From Eulemur rufifrons (Eukaryota; Chordata; Mammalia; Primates; Lemuridae): a stretch of 64,000 bases of DNA. A program made the translations under genes and the position numbers. The stretch covers positions 49,316,501 to 49,380,500 of the forward strand of contig NC_090989.1 of the NCBI RefSeq assembly GCF_041146395.1. The letters run 5' to 3'. The notes beneath the pieces were generated by a model. It did not search any database. It saw only the letters and a list, made by a program, of their open reading frames with translations, and had not been told where the DNA came from. Shown here in pieces: positions 1 to 10,735 of this stretch; the stretch's first letter is position 1; every line of letters starts with the position of its first letter.

Positions 1-439
1 AAAATGTCTTTTTGAGAATAAAAATAAAATCAAGATAGCTTCACAAAAACAATCTTTAAATAAAAATTTAAATTGAATGCAACTCTATCAGAATTATACA
101 GGCAAATATTAAGAATATAACTTGGGTAAAATAAGTGTCATCCTGGAGAATATGTGTATGATGGAAAAATGACTAAGGTGCAAAGATATTGGTAATTACA
201 TGAGTGAATCTAATGTACACTGAGATTTTGAAACAATACTAATAATTTGTAACATATAGTAATATATATTTAAAATATTTTACAAAATAAGGAAGCCAAA
301 ACTAAGTAAACAGAATCCAATTACTCTAAGGTCCTAATATTTGTATATGAGGTAGATAAATGTAGGGATTAAATTTAGATTTGATAAATTATATTTTCAT
401 ATTATAAAACCTAAAATAACTTCTAATGATTACAGAAAT
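1..439. other. AT-rich sequence, no gene seen
   Basis: No open frame of note, no recognised repeat and no RNA gene. It may be an extension of the old L1 that becomes recognisable downstream, but I cannot align it by eye. Confidence 0.4.
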
Positions 440-540
440 GATGTGTAATTTACAAAAGCATGAAGAAGAGCTATGTAAATGATGTAAAGCCACAACATAT
501 CCAAAAAAAATACAAGAAAGGAGAGAAAAAAGAAACATGA

Positions 541-848
541 GAGCCAGGTATGGTGCCTCATGCCGGTAATCCTAACATTTTGGAGGCCAAGATAGAAGGA
601 TTGCTTGAGGCCAGGAGTTTTCAGACAAGCTTGAGCAAGAGTGAGACCCCATCTCTACAAAAATAAGAAAATTTAGCCTGGTGTGTTGACACGCACATGT
701 AATCCCAGCTACATGGGAGGTTGAGGGAGGAGGATCGCTTGAGCCCAGGAGTTTGAGGTTGCCATGAGCTACGATGACCCACTGCATTCCAGCCTGGATG
801 ACAGCATAATCCTGTCTCAAAAAACAAAAAACAAACAAACAAAAAAAG
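541..848 (+). mobile_element. Alu SINE with target-site duplication
   Basis: A dimeric 7SL-derived Alu in plus orientation: a left arm starting at 541, a middle region at about 660, a right arm from about 690, and an A-rich tail with CAAA interruptions at 820-847. GAAACATGA occurs directly before it (532-540) and again after the tail (849-857), which is the target-site duplication of L1-mediated insertion. It lacks the long inter-arm insert of the Alu at 58779, so it looks like an older AluJ-like copy. Open frames across it, in both directions, are repeat artefacts. Confidence 0.93.
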
Positions 849-1395
849 GAAACATGAGCAAATGGCAGGTCAAACATTTAGAAAAAATAAGATATATGTT
901 AATCTCTAAATATGTCATGTCCATGATTACATTGAATATAAATGAAATCAGTATTCATTTTTAAAGCAATAGGTGTGAAATTTAACTAGCAATTCCAAGT
1001 ATATGCTTTTATAAGATACAGATAAATTATAAAGACAGAGAAATTTAAAAGAAATAAAAATGTGGAAAAGATTCAAAAACTATCCAAAAGAAAGTTAGTG
1101 GCTAGCATAGCCATCATATAATCATATAAAGTAGACACTGAGGGAAAAGTAGTTCTAGACATAAAAAAATTTCACTTTATAAAGGCTAAATATTCAATTC
1201 TTTCAGAAAGTTTTGTCAATTTTAACATTGTATGTACCAAATAATGTAAGCATCAACTATATAGAAAACATTTTCAAAATTACACGTAAAAATAGACAAT
1301 TCTATAATAATAATGAAATACTTTAAAGTCCTTACTCCAACAATTGAGGCAGCCAAAATATCAATAAGGATTGAGAACTTAACTCTGACCTTTTT

Positions 1396-1927
1396 TGTTT
1401 TGCCCAAATTCCTGGTAAGTCATGCCTACAAACAATAACATCTCACTATATGGTTTTATTAATGTGGTATAATGTGGTTTACCTTCCAAACTGATTTTGG
1501 TTGGAACTTCCCTGTAATGCTCTCCAACCTGATAACATTACATGACAGATAGAAGATCCCTTTATCTTAACTCAAGCATCCTAGCAGATACCTATTTTAA
1601 CTCAGGCCTTCCGTTTTACTGATTCTTGTTCTTTAGACAAAGCTTAACTCTTTGAACCAATTGCCAACCAAAGAATCCTAAAACCAAGTTATGACTTATA
1701 AGCCTTCATTTCGCGATGTCCCACCTTTTTGAGTCAAACCAATGCATACCTTCGAAACCAGTGTATTGATTTATGAGTGTACCTGTAACTCCTGTCCCCA
1801 TGAATGTATAAAATCACACTGTAATCTCAGGTGCATTTTCTCAAGACCTCTTGAGAACTTGTTCCCAAACATTTGGCTCAGAATAAACCTCTTTAAATTA
1901 TTTTAGAGTTCAGGTTTTTCCATCGAC
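1396..1927 (+). mobile_element. Solitary LTR-like repeat inside the old L1
   Basis: This block separates two L1 ORF2 pieces and has LTR-like layout: a C-rich middle, a TATAAA-like motif at about 1807, an AATAAA polyadenylation signal at about 1884, and a terminal ...GACA at 1927. No internal retroviral genes follow, so it would be a solo LTR left by recombination. I could not fix the 5' edge (candidates from about 1386 to 1464) or find a target duplication. It is probably an ERV1- or ERVL-type LTR; the family is unrecognised. Confidence 0.5.
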
Positions 1928-2230
1928 AAGATATTAAAAATTGGAACAGAATGAAGAATCTCACTTATACATATAGGCCACAGACCTCAAAATTAAAGAT
2001 TATAAATGTTTTTCAAATGAAACAAGTTTCAACAAATTCTACATATTTTAAGTAATTCATCATATGTTCTGTCACAGAAATGCAATTAAGCTAGAAATCA
2101 AGAACAATAGCAACAACAAAACTAGATGATTTCCATATATTTGGAAATTTAAAAACACACTTCTCAATGACCTATGATCAAATAAGCAAATATAACTGAA
2201 ACTAAAAATACATGGAACTGATTTTTGCCT

Positions 2231-2800
2231 TAATCAAGTGTGTAGAAGCCACAGGAAATTGTCACTCCTACCCTAATACGCAATAGCTAGAAAGATTTAC
2301 AAAATCGGGAGTCAATCACAGAGCAAATTAACAAGGTAAATTGAATTCCATATGTAATGGTGACAAGCTCCTCCAAAGAGAGAGGGGTCACAAATACTGT
2401 TTCATCTTTGACAGAGTTCATGAGGGAAAGAAGATTGCCATAAAAGCAGGTAAGAAGAAAATGACTGAATTCTTACTAAGGTCTGAAAGTCGGAGCATTT
2501 TATCCAGACACAACCAGAGTCTGCATTTCCCGGCGATTTTCTATTGGCTTGTGCACAGCACTAATGAGAAGATGGGGAAGGACTGGAGAAACAACAGATG
2601 TGCCACACTGCGGACTGCCAAGAGCATCAGGGGCTGTTTTGTAGTGCAGGGAGTGTATTATATCTTGTTCTATGGTGATTATATAACTACAACACTTGAA
2701 AAATTCATTGAGTTATACACTTAAGAAGGGTGAATGTTATTGGATTTAAATTGTGCTTCAATAAACCTGACTTAAAAAACTGGGTTTAGGAGAAAGTTGA
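2231..2800 (+). mobile_element. Segment ending in an old L1 3' end
   Basis: The last 130 bases (about 2655-2786) read like the 3' terminus of an L1MB/L1MC-type LINE in plus orientation, with an AATAAA at about 2759 and a short A run at about 2775. The 5' part (2231-2650) is slightly less AT-rich and I do not recognise it. It holds a 127-codon open frame (2341-2724) with no recognisable domain, overlapping the L1 tail, so it is not called as a gene. Confidence 0.45.
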
Positions 2801-3179
2801 TAAAGTTTGTTTGATGTGACTACGTAAGTTGGGAAATACTGTTTTCTATTATTCTATTCTATTTTCTATTAAAAATTCTGATCCTGACATTTGAAAATGT
2901 GTTGAATTAAAGAATAATGAAAATAGTACATTTACAGGTCACGATAGGCGGATATAGCAGTGTCTAGAAAAAAACTCAGCTTCAAAATGTATACACTAGG
3001 GAAAAAATAAGCTAACAGTCTGTCTAAAGATATTAGAAAAATAATAGCAAAGAAATTAGAAGCACAGAACTGAAAACCACCTAAGCAATGATGTAGAAAG
3101 CACACATAATAGAACATGTAAACAAATTTAAAATTTGAGTTTTGGAACATATTTATCAAGTTGGAAACATTTGATGAAA

Positions 3180-3226
3180 TTGATTAGAAAAAAAAATGGG
3201 GAGAGAGAGAAAAAGAGAGAGAAAAA
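3180..3226 (+). repeat. Purine-rich (GA/AAAG) low-complexity tract
   Basis: A short run of GAGAGA and AAAGAGAG units. Low-complexity sequence within the L1 remnant. Confidence 0.7.
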
Positions 3227-3320
3227 GGCAACACTAGCCAAAACCAAATCTAGACAACACTACAGACACTATATTCATTGAAAATACAAGTAGAAATGAA
3301 CAACTTTATGCCAACACAAT

Positions 3321-3865
3321 TTTAAAATTTTTATTGAGCTAGTACAAAATTTATTGAGTCTATAAAATAAAATGTGTTAATCTTAGTGCTTTGGTAATTT
3401 TATACAACCATGTTTGTACCATCACAATCAATAAATAGAAAAGTTTTGCAGCCTAGAAGTTTTTCTCATGTCCCTTTAAATTGATCCCCTTTCTTCACAT
3501 CCCACCCTAAAAACGACTTATCTGCTTCCTGTCACAGTTTTGCATGTCTAGAATTTTTATAAATAGAATCATACAGGAATATTCATTTGTATTTGATTTA
3601 TTTCAATAAAAATTTTTAAAAATTGTATTTATGTTTTGTGACCATTTATGTTTAATTTCTATTTATTACTGAATAATATTTCATGGTATGGATAAATTAA
3701 AATTTTTCTATTCACCAGTTGGGCTGCTTACAGTTTAGGGCTATGAAAAGAAATGTTGCCACAAACATTTGTGCCTCTGTGTCTTTGCCGTATTGTTTTT
3801 TGTTGTGTCTGTCCCCAGCACTAGAATTTTGCTGGAACATAATGGGCCTTATTATGTATCTATTA
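3321..3865 (-). mobile_element. L1M-type 3' UTR/ORF2 end, minus orientation
   Basis: Read on the plus strand, the block shows phrases typical of inverted old L1 3' ends: a 'tagaatcatacag' motif near 3565, the 'ttactgaataatattt' motif near 3666 and a decayed 'attcaccagttgggctg' motif near 3711. The element therefore runs right to left. It directly abuts the plus-strand L1 ORF2 piece, consistent with insertion into it or beside it. Confidence 0.6.
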
Positions 3866-3964
3866 AATGGATGATTATGTTTCTCATGTAGTATAGAGTG
3901 GAAAAAGAAAGAATATTTCTCTAAAAGGCAAAGAAAGCTTGCTGACTCTCCCAATGACACTTTG

Positions 3965-4105
3965 CATTTCCTTAGGTAAGTTGCTTAAAACCTCAATTTA
4001 ACCTCCACTTGTCAAATGAGAAAAATAATGAGTCCCTGCCTTGAAGGGATGATGTGAGGATTTATAACATAATATTGCATGTAAAAATTGCTCTGTGCTT
4101 CTAGC
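3965..4105 (+). mobile_element. MIR SINE relic
   Basis: It shows the decayed MIR core in plus orientation: a 'taagttgcttaa' motif, then a 'tcaaatgagaaaaataatgagt' analogue of the usual tail, then 'ggatgatgtgaggatt'. It is a tRNA-derived ancient mammalian SINE with no intact promoter boxes. Confidence 0.55.
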
Positions 4106-4907
4106 AAAAAGAGTGCAATTTAAATATAACAAATTATTTTCATATTTTTTTATCAGCTTGTATCTGTTACTGTTGTAGTCTGAGTAAATCAGTTTTAACG
4201 AAAGTTAAAAAATAATTCTAGTGATATTCTAATGCCACAGAATAATCCTAATGATTTTGGGGGAAAAATAAGTGCATCCTGAAGCTAAGTCAATAATTGC
4301 ACAGTAATATTGCTTTACAATTGAAATTATACTATTAACTTCTAAAAAATATTTCAACAATTCATAAACCCAAGCTTCTTACTGTGACCTGGAAGTCTTG
4401 CTGTATATAGAACAAAATGACTCCTGCGGGCCACACTTCTTGTGTATTAGTGTGTATACAAAATGATCCTTGAGAAGCACATTAGCTAGTTATATGGCAT
4501 AACTGCATTTAATTGAATTCACAAGCTTCTCTGCAATAAAGTGGAAATGTCAAAAAACAAGTTACACATTAATTTACTTTTCTTTTAGCTACAATGATAA
4601 ATTGGAATTTCATTTTAGCACCAAATAATCTTCCTTTTGCTGCCTAAAAGATGGCAAATTGTAAGGGAAATAGAGAAAAATATTAGAGTTATAAGTGATT
4701 TGGATCACAGCAAGTAGTACAGTTGGAGAACATTAGAGTTTGAGCATCTTAAAATTGTAATGGTTGAAATGTAACAGAATGTAGACACAACTTTGCATAA
4801 GTAAAAGCAGAGATAGATATAGCAAAATAAGAGCAGTATTAAAATATGCAGCATAGATTCACAAAAATATTGAAATCATGGGAGTTTCAACAGATTGTAC
4901 ATTTAAG
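4106..4907. other. AT-rich sequence, nothing recognised
   Basis: No repeat family, long open frame or RNA gene is recognisable. Confidence 0.4.
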
Positions 4908-4909
4908 TA

Positions 4910-6054
4910 TAGTCATGTATCCTCAATGATGGACCACATTTACGTAACGGAGCTGTAAAATCCTATCACTTAGTGATTTCACAGTCATCTTTATGTCATA
5001 GTGCAGCACATTACTGATGTGTTTGTGATGATTGCGGTGTAAAAAACAACCTACTGTGCTGCCAGTCATATGAAAGTATAACACATACAGTTATGTACAG
5101 TATGTAATACTCGATAATGATAGACAACTATGGTCCTGGATTGTGTATTTACTACACTATACTTTTATCTTTAAAGTATACTCTTCTACTTATTTAAAAA
5201 AAAAAAAAAAGGTAACTTTAAAACAGCTTCAGGCAGGTCCTTCAGGAGGTATTCTAGAAGAAGGCTTGTTATCATAGGATATGACAGTTCCATGCATGAT
5301 ATTGGCCCAGAAAACCTTGCAGTGGGACAAGATATGGGAATGGAAGCCAGAGATACTGATAATCCTGACCCTGTGCAGGCCTAGGCTAATATGTGTGTTT
5401 GTGGCTTCATTTTAAAAAAAAAAATTTAAAGAGTAAAAAAATTCATTAAAAATTTAAAATTAGATAAAATCTTATAGACTAACAATATAAAGAAAATATT
5501 TTTGTATAGCTGTACAATGTGTATTTTAACATAAGTGTCATTACAAGAGTTCAAAGATTAAAAAACGTTTATAAAGTAAAAAAGTTACAGTAAGATAAAG
5601 TTAATTAATTATTGAAGAAATCTTTAAAATAAATTTAGTGCAGCCTAAGTGCACAGTGTTTTAAAATCTATACTAGTGTAAATGTCCTAGGCCTTCATAT
5701 TCACTCACTACTCACTCACCAACTCACCCAGAGCAACTCCCAGTCCTATAATTTCCATTCACTGTAAGTGCCCTATATAGATGCACCTTTTAAAAAATCT
5801 TTTTGCTATACCTTTCCTATGGTTATATACACAAATATTTACCATTACGTTACAATTGGCTATGATATTCAGTGCAGTGACATACTGTACAGGTTTGTAG
5901 ACCAGGAACAATGTTATACCATATAGCTTGTACGTGTAGTAGGTTATGCCAGGTAAGTTTGTATAAGGACACTCTACGATGTTCCCACAATGACAAAATC
6001 ACCCAAGGATGCATTTCTCAGAATGTGCCCCTGTCATTAAGCGATGCATGACTG
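4910..6054 (+). mobile_element. Tigger/pogo-like DNA transposon, 1,145 bp, TA duplication
   Basis: Inverted ends are visible: AGTCATGTATCC at 4911-4922, and at the right end a sequence whose reverse complement starts CAGTCATGCATCG (6042-6054). Both sides carry TA (4908-4909 and 6055-6056), the target duplication of Tc1/mariner-pogo elements. The interior is AT-rich, with an A run at 5196-5210. A short open frame at 5265-5384 looks like the C-terminal tail of a former element protein. The copy is non-autonomous or internally deleted; no transposase catalytic domain is visible. The family name is not certain. Confidence 0.75.
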
Positions 6055-6184
6055 TATAAAGCAAAATGAGCACAGCAACTATTCACTAAAGTACAATTAA
6101 AATAATTGCTTAAACTTATATTAAATCAGTATGTATGTCTTCATTCAGACTAGAATAATTCAGCTCATAAATTTCCAATAGCAG

Positions 6185-6325
6185 TATTTCATTACGGTTA
6201 TACTTTAGAATCACCTGGGAAGTACCAAAATAATTTACCATTGTCCAGATACCACGTGGGATATTAGGATAATTTGGTTCAAAGTGGGGCACAAGTATCA
6301 GTATTTTTAGCACCCCCTTCATTGA
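6185..6325 (+). mobile_element. MER5A-like hAT-Charlie relic
   Basis: It contains the 'tagaatcacctgggaag' phrase of MER5-type elements at about 6205, followed by decayed 'gataccacgtggg' and a mirrored end. It is a short non-autonomous DNA transposon without coding capacity. The terminal CAGTGGTTCTCA repeats are too eroded to set exact ends. Confidence 0.6.
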
Positions 6326-6334
6326 AATATTTAG

Positions 6335-6610
6335 AGTGATAGAATCACAAAATATTGGACATACATTGAACTTTAAAGAAAAGATGGCTTGACATTCTCA
6401 GGTGATTTATGTCGCATGATTAAGTCCCATGAAACATAAAGTAGTGCTTAAAGTTATGTAGTGCAATGGTGACTCAGCTTATAAAGAAAATGTAACTCAG
6501 AGTCTGCAGTTAAGTTGGCTGAAATGAAACAAATGTTAAGTGGTAAAACTAGATTAACACCCAAGTTTCTGACTCCAAAATTTATATGCTTAACCCCTTG
6601 GCACTACCTT
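6335..6610 (+). mobile_element. Possible ancient SINE/LINE relic (MIR- or L2-related)
   Basis: Phrases such as 'gtaactcagagtctgcagttaagt' (broken) and 'agtttctgactccaaaattt' near 6563 resemble ancient mammalian repeats that end near a 'ctgactcc...' motif. The match is weak and family assignment is uncertain. Confidence 0.3.
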
Positions 6611-6935
6611 AAGTGTAAGTCTTGATTTGTACTTGTAATTGACCAAGCTGGTAAAAGCAAAGCTATAATAAGAACTCCTTAGATCTATAAAAGGACTTGC
6701 ATTAAAAAAATTCAAAACCAAAAGATGAATAAAAAAATAAGTAAGAATGATTCACAGAGTCTCTTAAAATGATATTATGGGAAAGTCACAATGAAGAAAC
6801 AAATAATAGTAATCAAAGAGAAAAAGAACTATCCTCCCAAATTCATGGGGGTGTCAATTTTTTTATGCTAATATAAATCATTACATTGCTTTTTGTGCTT
6901 GGAAGGTATCACCTTGCAGTACATGAGGCTGAAAA

Positions 6936-6968
6936 TGGAAAAGAAAGAAAGAGAAAGAAGGAAAATGA

Positions 6969-7003
<35 letters not shown>

Positions 7004-7108
7004 AAGCAAGAAAGAAAGAAAGGGGGAGGAAGGAAGAAAGAAAGGGAGGGAGGGAGGAAGGAAGAAAAGAGAGAGACAGAAAAGAAAAAGAAAAGAAAAA
7101 AAAGAAAT
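6936..7108 (+). repeat. Homopurine (GAAA/GGAA/GA) microsatellite complex
   Basis: About 170 bases consist almost only of A and G on the plus strand, with GAAA, GAGA, GGAA and GGGA blocks and a few T or C interruptions (6966, 7008, 7078). The 'proteins' translated from it (Lys/Arg/Glu-rich on plus, Phe/Ser/Leu-rich on minus) are artefacts of the repeat. Confidence 0.95.
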
Positions 7109-7363
7109 TGATTTTCATCCTAAAGGTCACTCCAAAATATGAAAATTTCCATTTTTATGCCATCTGGATATAGATGTTACCATGCCGTAGTTAGATCTAG
7201 ATCCCAGGTAATGACCCTGGTGACAGAGTCTTCCCTAAGGGAATGAGGTTTAAATAGATTTAAACAGGAAAATGTCAATGTCCCATTCAGTCAGTACTAA
7301 TTTGCCGGGAGATCTGATAGCATTTTAAGTGCTCAGCATTGAGAGGACCTGCTGTGTATGCTG

Positions 7364-7389
7364 GTTTTTTTTTTTTTTTTTTTTTTTTT
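7364..7389 (+). repeat. Poly-T run of about 26
   Basis: An uninterrupted T tract. It is not followed by an Alu or L1 on the minus strand that I can recognise, so its origin is unclear. Confidence 0.85.
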
Positions 7390-8227
7390 GAGAAAAGACC
7401 AAATCAATATTATAGCAAGAAGGGAGGAAGATTATAAAAGAAAGCCAAGAACAATAAAAACTAGTGAAATAAATACCTGACCAATATATATTGAGTTTAT
7501 TTTATCTTTTAACGAGTAAGAATACAAGCTGTTAAAGATGTCAAGAAACCTGTATGGCATCTCCATGCAGTTTGTGTTTGCCAATAGCTACGCAGGCTAC
7601 ATTTTTATAACTCTAGGTCTCTGAAGCTGCAGCTATTGCCCCAGCATCAAACAAAAATATCCTGGGAGGCATAGTGGCTCCTTTAATCCCTGACTACTCA
7701 TCTACTGGCTGAGGTTCCTCCAAGTAGTAGAAAGTTGTCTAAGAAGAAGGTGAAATTTCAGGGCGATGTTTTTGCTGAATTACTTTAATGCACAGTATAC
7801 AAACCAACACTAAGCATAATTGCTAATGCTTAAGAGGAAGGAATTCATAAGGCAAAGAATGGCTTCATGGATTGTCAGCTGTTGAAGGACAACAACAGGA
7901 GTTGTGGCTCAACCATTTCTGCTCACTCTGGAATACATCAGGATTTTTAAACAGGGCTAGTTGCGGGATAAGAGTCTGAGTGTGTAGTCACCAATGCATT
8001 AAATAGAGGTGTTGTGTTCCTGCTACCTACACTTTCTGTGACTGATAGGGCAGCAAAAATGTATTGGAACCAAAGGAGGTAAGGATAAGAGCTCTTAAAA
8101 TAATAAAGAAAAGGAATGGTAAAATAGCAGGGAATGTAAACCACTTTTCTAGGGAAAGCATCCTCTTTCTGAGGAATCCTTTGGCATGACTCATACAAAA
8201 TGCTAAGGGCAATGAGTCAACGTAAGT
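7390..8227. other. No gene seen
   Basis: Mixed-composition sequence without a recognised repeat. Open frames up to 83 codons on the minus strand (7947-8212) show no domain and lack splice or promoter support. Confidence 0.4.
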
Positions 8228-8443
8228 CAGTGGTTCTCAACAGGAGATGTTCCCAACCCCCCACACCAAGTATTTGGCAATATTTGGAGGAATCTTTGAT
8301 TATTACAACTGAAGAAGTGATAATGGCATATAGTGGTTAGAGACTAGGGTGCTGTTAAATATCATACAATTCACAGGACATTTCATGACAACAAAGAGTT
8401 ATCCCATCCAAAATGCCAGTGGTGCCAAGGTTGAGGATACCTG
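8228..8443 (+). mobile_element. MER20-like hAT-Charlie element
   Basis: It begins with CAGTGGTTCTCAACAGGAG and ends with a decayed complement of that TIR ('ttgaggatacctg'). Internal phrases 'tatttggcaatatttgga' and 'cacaggacatttc' fit MER20. The 8 bases on each side (ACGTAAGT and GTATAAGT) agree at 5 of 8 positions, compatible with an eroded 8-bp hAT target duplication. Non-coding. Confidence 0.8.
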
Positions 8444-9299
8444 GTATAAGTAAGTTAGTACGTGACAGGCCTTGATAAAATTCTTCTAAAGAATAATCAC
8501 ATTCGAAAGAGTTATTTCAGAAAGTTAACATGGAAAGTACCAAGCAGAAATGCATTTTTATGGAATGAACCTCCATTATAAAAGCTATCTGGATATGGAA
8601 GTTTCACACATTTTAATACTGAAATTCAAATGTACAAGTCTTAGGGAAAGGTAAAAAGCTTTCACTGACCTTAATTGTTATTTTTTTTAATTTTACATTT
8701 CCATTTCTATAGAGTAAATTTTAGTCTATACTTGAAATTTACATCTGGCCTCAATTGGCATAAGGGCTATGAGGGCTGTGAATAATTTCCTTTTAATATT
8801 ATTTGTAGTTTGCAGTTAAAACACAGCTTCTTATGAATCTGATAAAGAATTACATGGAAAAATAATCCGTCTCCCAATGTCTTATAACCACACTTCTTGT
8901 AAATAATGCACAGAAACAAAAATATGTATATATCTTGCATTTTTAATGTCAATTCTCTTAATTATAGTTTTTCACTTTTACCTCCTAAGTTCTCCTGAAA
9001 AGAAAGAAAATGTGGCTTGCATGTCGCTTTACTAACTGTAGCCACTTCTGCATAATTGCCACCATTTAGGGTCACCATGTACAGCTCTCTAAACTGCTAT
9101 GTTGTAGTGCCTTTGTTTGGATTTCTGAGATTTGCATCTGCTGTGACTATAAATGTCAAAATAGAAATATTTACAAAAACAGAAAGAAACCATTCTCAAC
9201 AAAAAGGGGTCAAGATAACACTGACATTCTCAAGTTGATAATTAAGTTAATTTTCTGTATCATTCAAGCCTGAATTATAATTTCAATAAACCATACAAT
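8444..9299. other. AT-rich sequence, nothing recognised
   Basis: Only short chance open frames are present (8767-8952 minus, 9056-9238 plus). No repeat family is identified. Confidence 0.4.
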
Positions 9300-9395
9300 T
9301 TAACAAACATTTATTTAGCACCTGTTCTGTACAAATAATGTACAACATGCACTGGAAGATAAAAAGATAATCAAGACACAGTCTTTCCTGTCCTG
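9300..9395 (-). mobile_element. L2 3'-end relic
   Basis: The phrase 'caaacatttatttagcacctgttctgtac' (shown here only in part) at about 9304 is the reversed L2 terminal motif, followed by a decayed 'ctggaagataaaaagata' and 'cagtctttcctgtcct'. It is an ancient LINE-2 fragment with no coding capacity. Confidence 0.6.
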
Positions 9396-9552
9396 ACTTT
9401 AGAGTCAGAATGCCTGGTTTGAAATCCAGTTTTATGTTTAAGTCCAAACTTCTTAACCTCTGTATGCTTCAGTGTCATCATTTTTTGGAGATGATGAAGA
9501 TAAAATGCTAAAAATGATCCTGACACATAGTAAGCCATCAACAAATGTAACT
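9396..9552 (+). mobile_element. MIR SINE
   Basis: It matches the MIR layout well: 'tagagtcagaatgcctgg' at 9401, then 'gaaatccag', 'cttcttaacctctgtatgc', a 'cagtgtcatcat' segment and the end 'gacacatagtaagc'. Plus orientation, decayed A/B boxes. Confidence 0.8.
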
Positions 9553-10080
9553 ATTTTATAAGTACAATTTTATCAAGTGAAAAGGGACTTCCAGCATGAG
9601 CAAAAGTCCAGAAATAGGAAAGTTCAGACTATGTTGAGAAATGATGAATGGTTTAGTGAAACTGTATTAATGGGATTGATTGGAAGACACAGTCAAATTC
9701 TAACGAAAAAAGCCATGATGTGGCCAAAATACCCAAGAGGTTTGGATGTCATGCTAATGAGTCCAGAATTGTCAGTGTGTGTGAGAGAGTAGTCCGGGGT
9801 GGGTGGTGAGGGGAGGCATCATCAAAGGTTTTAAACAAAGATTTTATTTATCTAGGTCTTGAAAAGCAACTCCAATGGCAATGTGAAGTCTATATTGGAA
9901 AGTAAAAGTTGTGAAATAGAGGGGAATTTAGGACCTATTGTCATAAATCAGATAAGAGAGAACAATGTCTGAATTAAAGTAATGAGATTAAGAATGGAAA
10001 GAGTTGATGTTGGCAACATTACAGGAGAAAAATGAACAAAATGTGTTGTTTGTGTTAGTAGAGTAGGTGGAGAGTCAGAC
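9553..10080 (+). mobile_element. Possible L2 LINE fragment
   Basis: The text resembles the plus-strand L2 3' region in style (for example 'gtcttgaaaagcaactcca' around 9857 and the stretch around 9650-9700), but it is heavily decayed. The small open frame 9577-9792 has no recognisable domain and is probably chance. Confidence 0.35.
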
Positions 10081-10279
10081 ATCTGTATTGTTTAGCTTAT
10101 TTTAATTTATATTAGTCCCTGACAATTTGCAATTCCACTTTCTCCAGGAATAGTGTAAGAGGATGAACCCTTTCTTTCCTTCTCATCTTCAGGGTCATTG
10201 GCAACACTATAACAAAAACAAATTAACAAAAGAAAAACATAACAAATTAATTTAATCATAGTATTACGTGACACAGGAG

Positions 10280-10735
10280 ACTTTAGAAATGAAAACTCAA
10301 AAATATAGGGGAAACTACTCATTTTTATGTCTAGGTTTGATGAAGAATGGAAAGCCACGCGGGGGAGAACTCAGCAAGCCTGTCTGGATTCCTCTTGTCC
10401 TCTCTCTGTATCATACCTTCCTTCTGGGTATGGAGCAGGACCCGTTCTGGATGGGGATCTTATGGTCTACTATCAAAGTAGTTCAGAAAATTTCTTTACG
10501 GCCAGCTCTTGCACAGAAAGACAGGGGAAAGTTAGATTAAGATTTTCAGGCTTTATGGTTGGCTTTAGAGGAGAAGGGTTCTGGTTTTGGTAGGGATTCC
10601 AGTTTTTATGGTTTGCCTTGGGGGAGAATGAGGGACAAGAGACAGAAGAGCAGGAGAAGGGCAGAAAGAAACTGCGTTGGAGGGCTTCACTTTGTTGTAC
10701 TGTTTTCTGAGCCCCAACACCAGGACTCATGAAAT
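10280..10735 (-). repeat. Unclassified LTR-like block, richer in G+C
   Basis: A distinctly less AT-rich block bounded by AT-rich DNA. Its right edge reads 'gagccccaacaccaggactcatga', which in reverse resembles the 5' start of an ERV-type LTR. Overlapping open frames on both strands (10268-10593 plus, 10473-10730 minus) have no domains and fit a non-coding repeat. Family is not recognised and orientation is tentative. Confidence 0.35.

Larger units (their letters stand above)
440..3320 (+). mobile_element. Ancient L1 ORF2 remnant, fragmented by later insertions
   Basis: Plus-strand DNA resembles L1 ORF2 (endonuclease region into the reverse-transcriptase approach) in pieces: about 440-540, 858-1395, 1928-2230 and 2880-3320. 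Recognisable stretches include the text around 900-960, 1100-1380 and 2090-2215, and the motif reading 'gaacaactttatgcc' near 3297. Between the pieces sit an Alu, an LTR and a segment carrying another L1 3' end. No reading frame survives, so this is a dead copy of the non-LTR retrotransposon polyprotein gene. Assignment to an older L1M-type subfamily is inferred from the degree of decay. The order of pieces matches a single L1 split by insertions, but independent fragments cannot be excluded. Confidence 0.65.

Noticed and set aside
572..877. 101- and 73-codon minus frames and a 66-codon plus frame near the first Alu
   Set aside because: They are translations across the Alu and its flank; antisense Alu commonly yields such frames.
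6886..7173. Three long frames rich in Lys/Arg/Glu or Phe/Ser/Leu
   Set aside because: Produced by the homopurine microsatellite, which lacks stops in several frames.
9786..9816. Possible G-quadruplex near a G-rich stretch
   Set aside because: Only three runs of three or more G are present, so the standard four-run pattern is not met.
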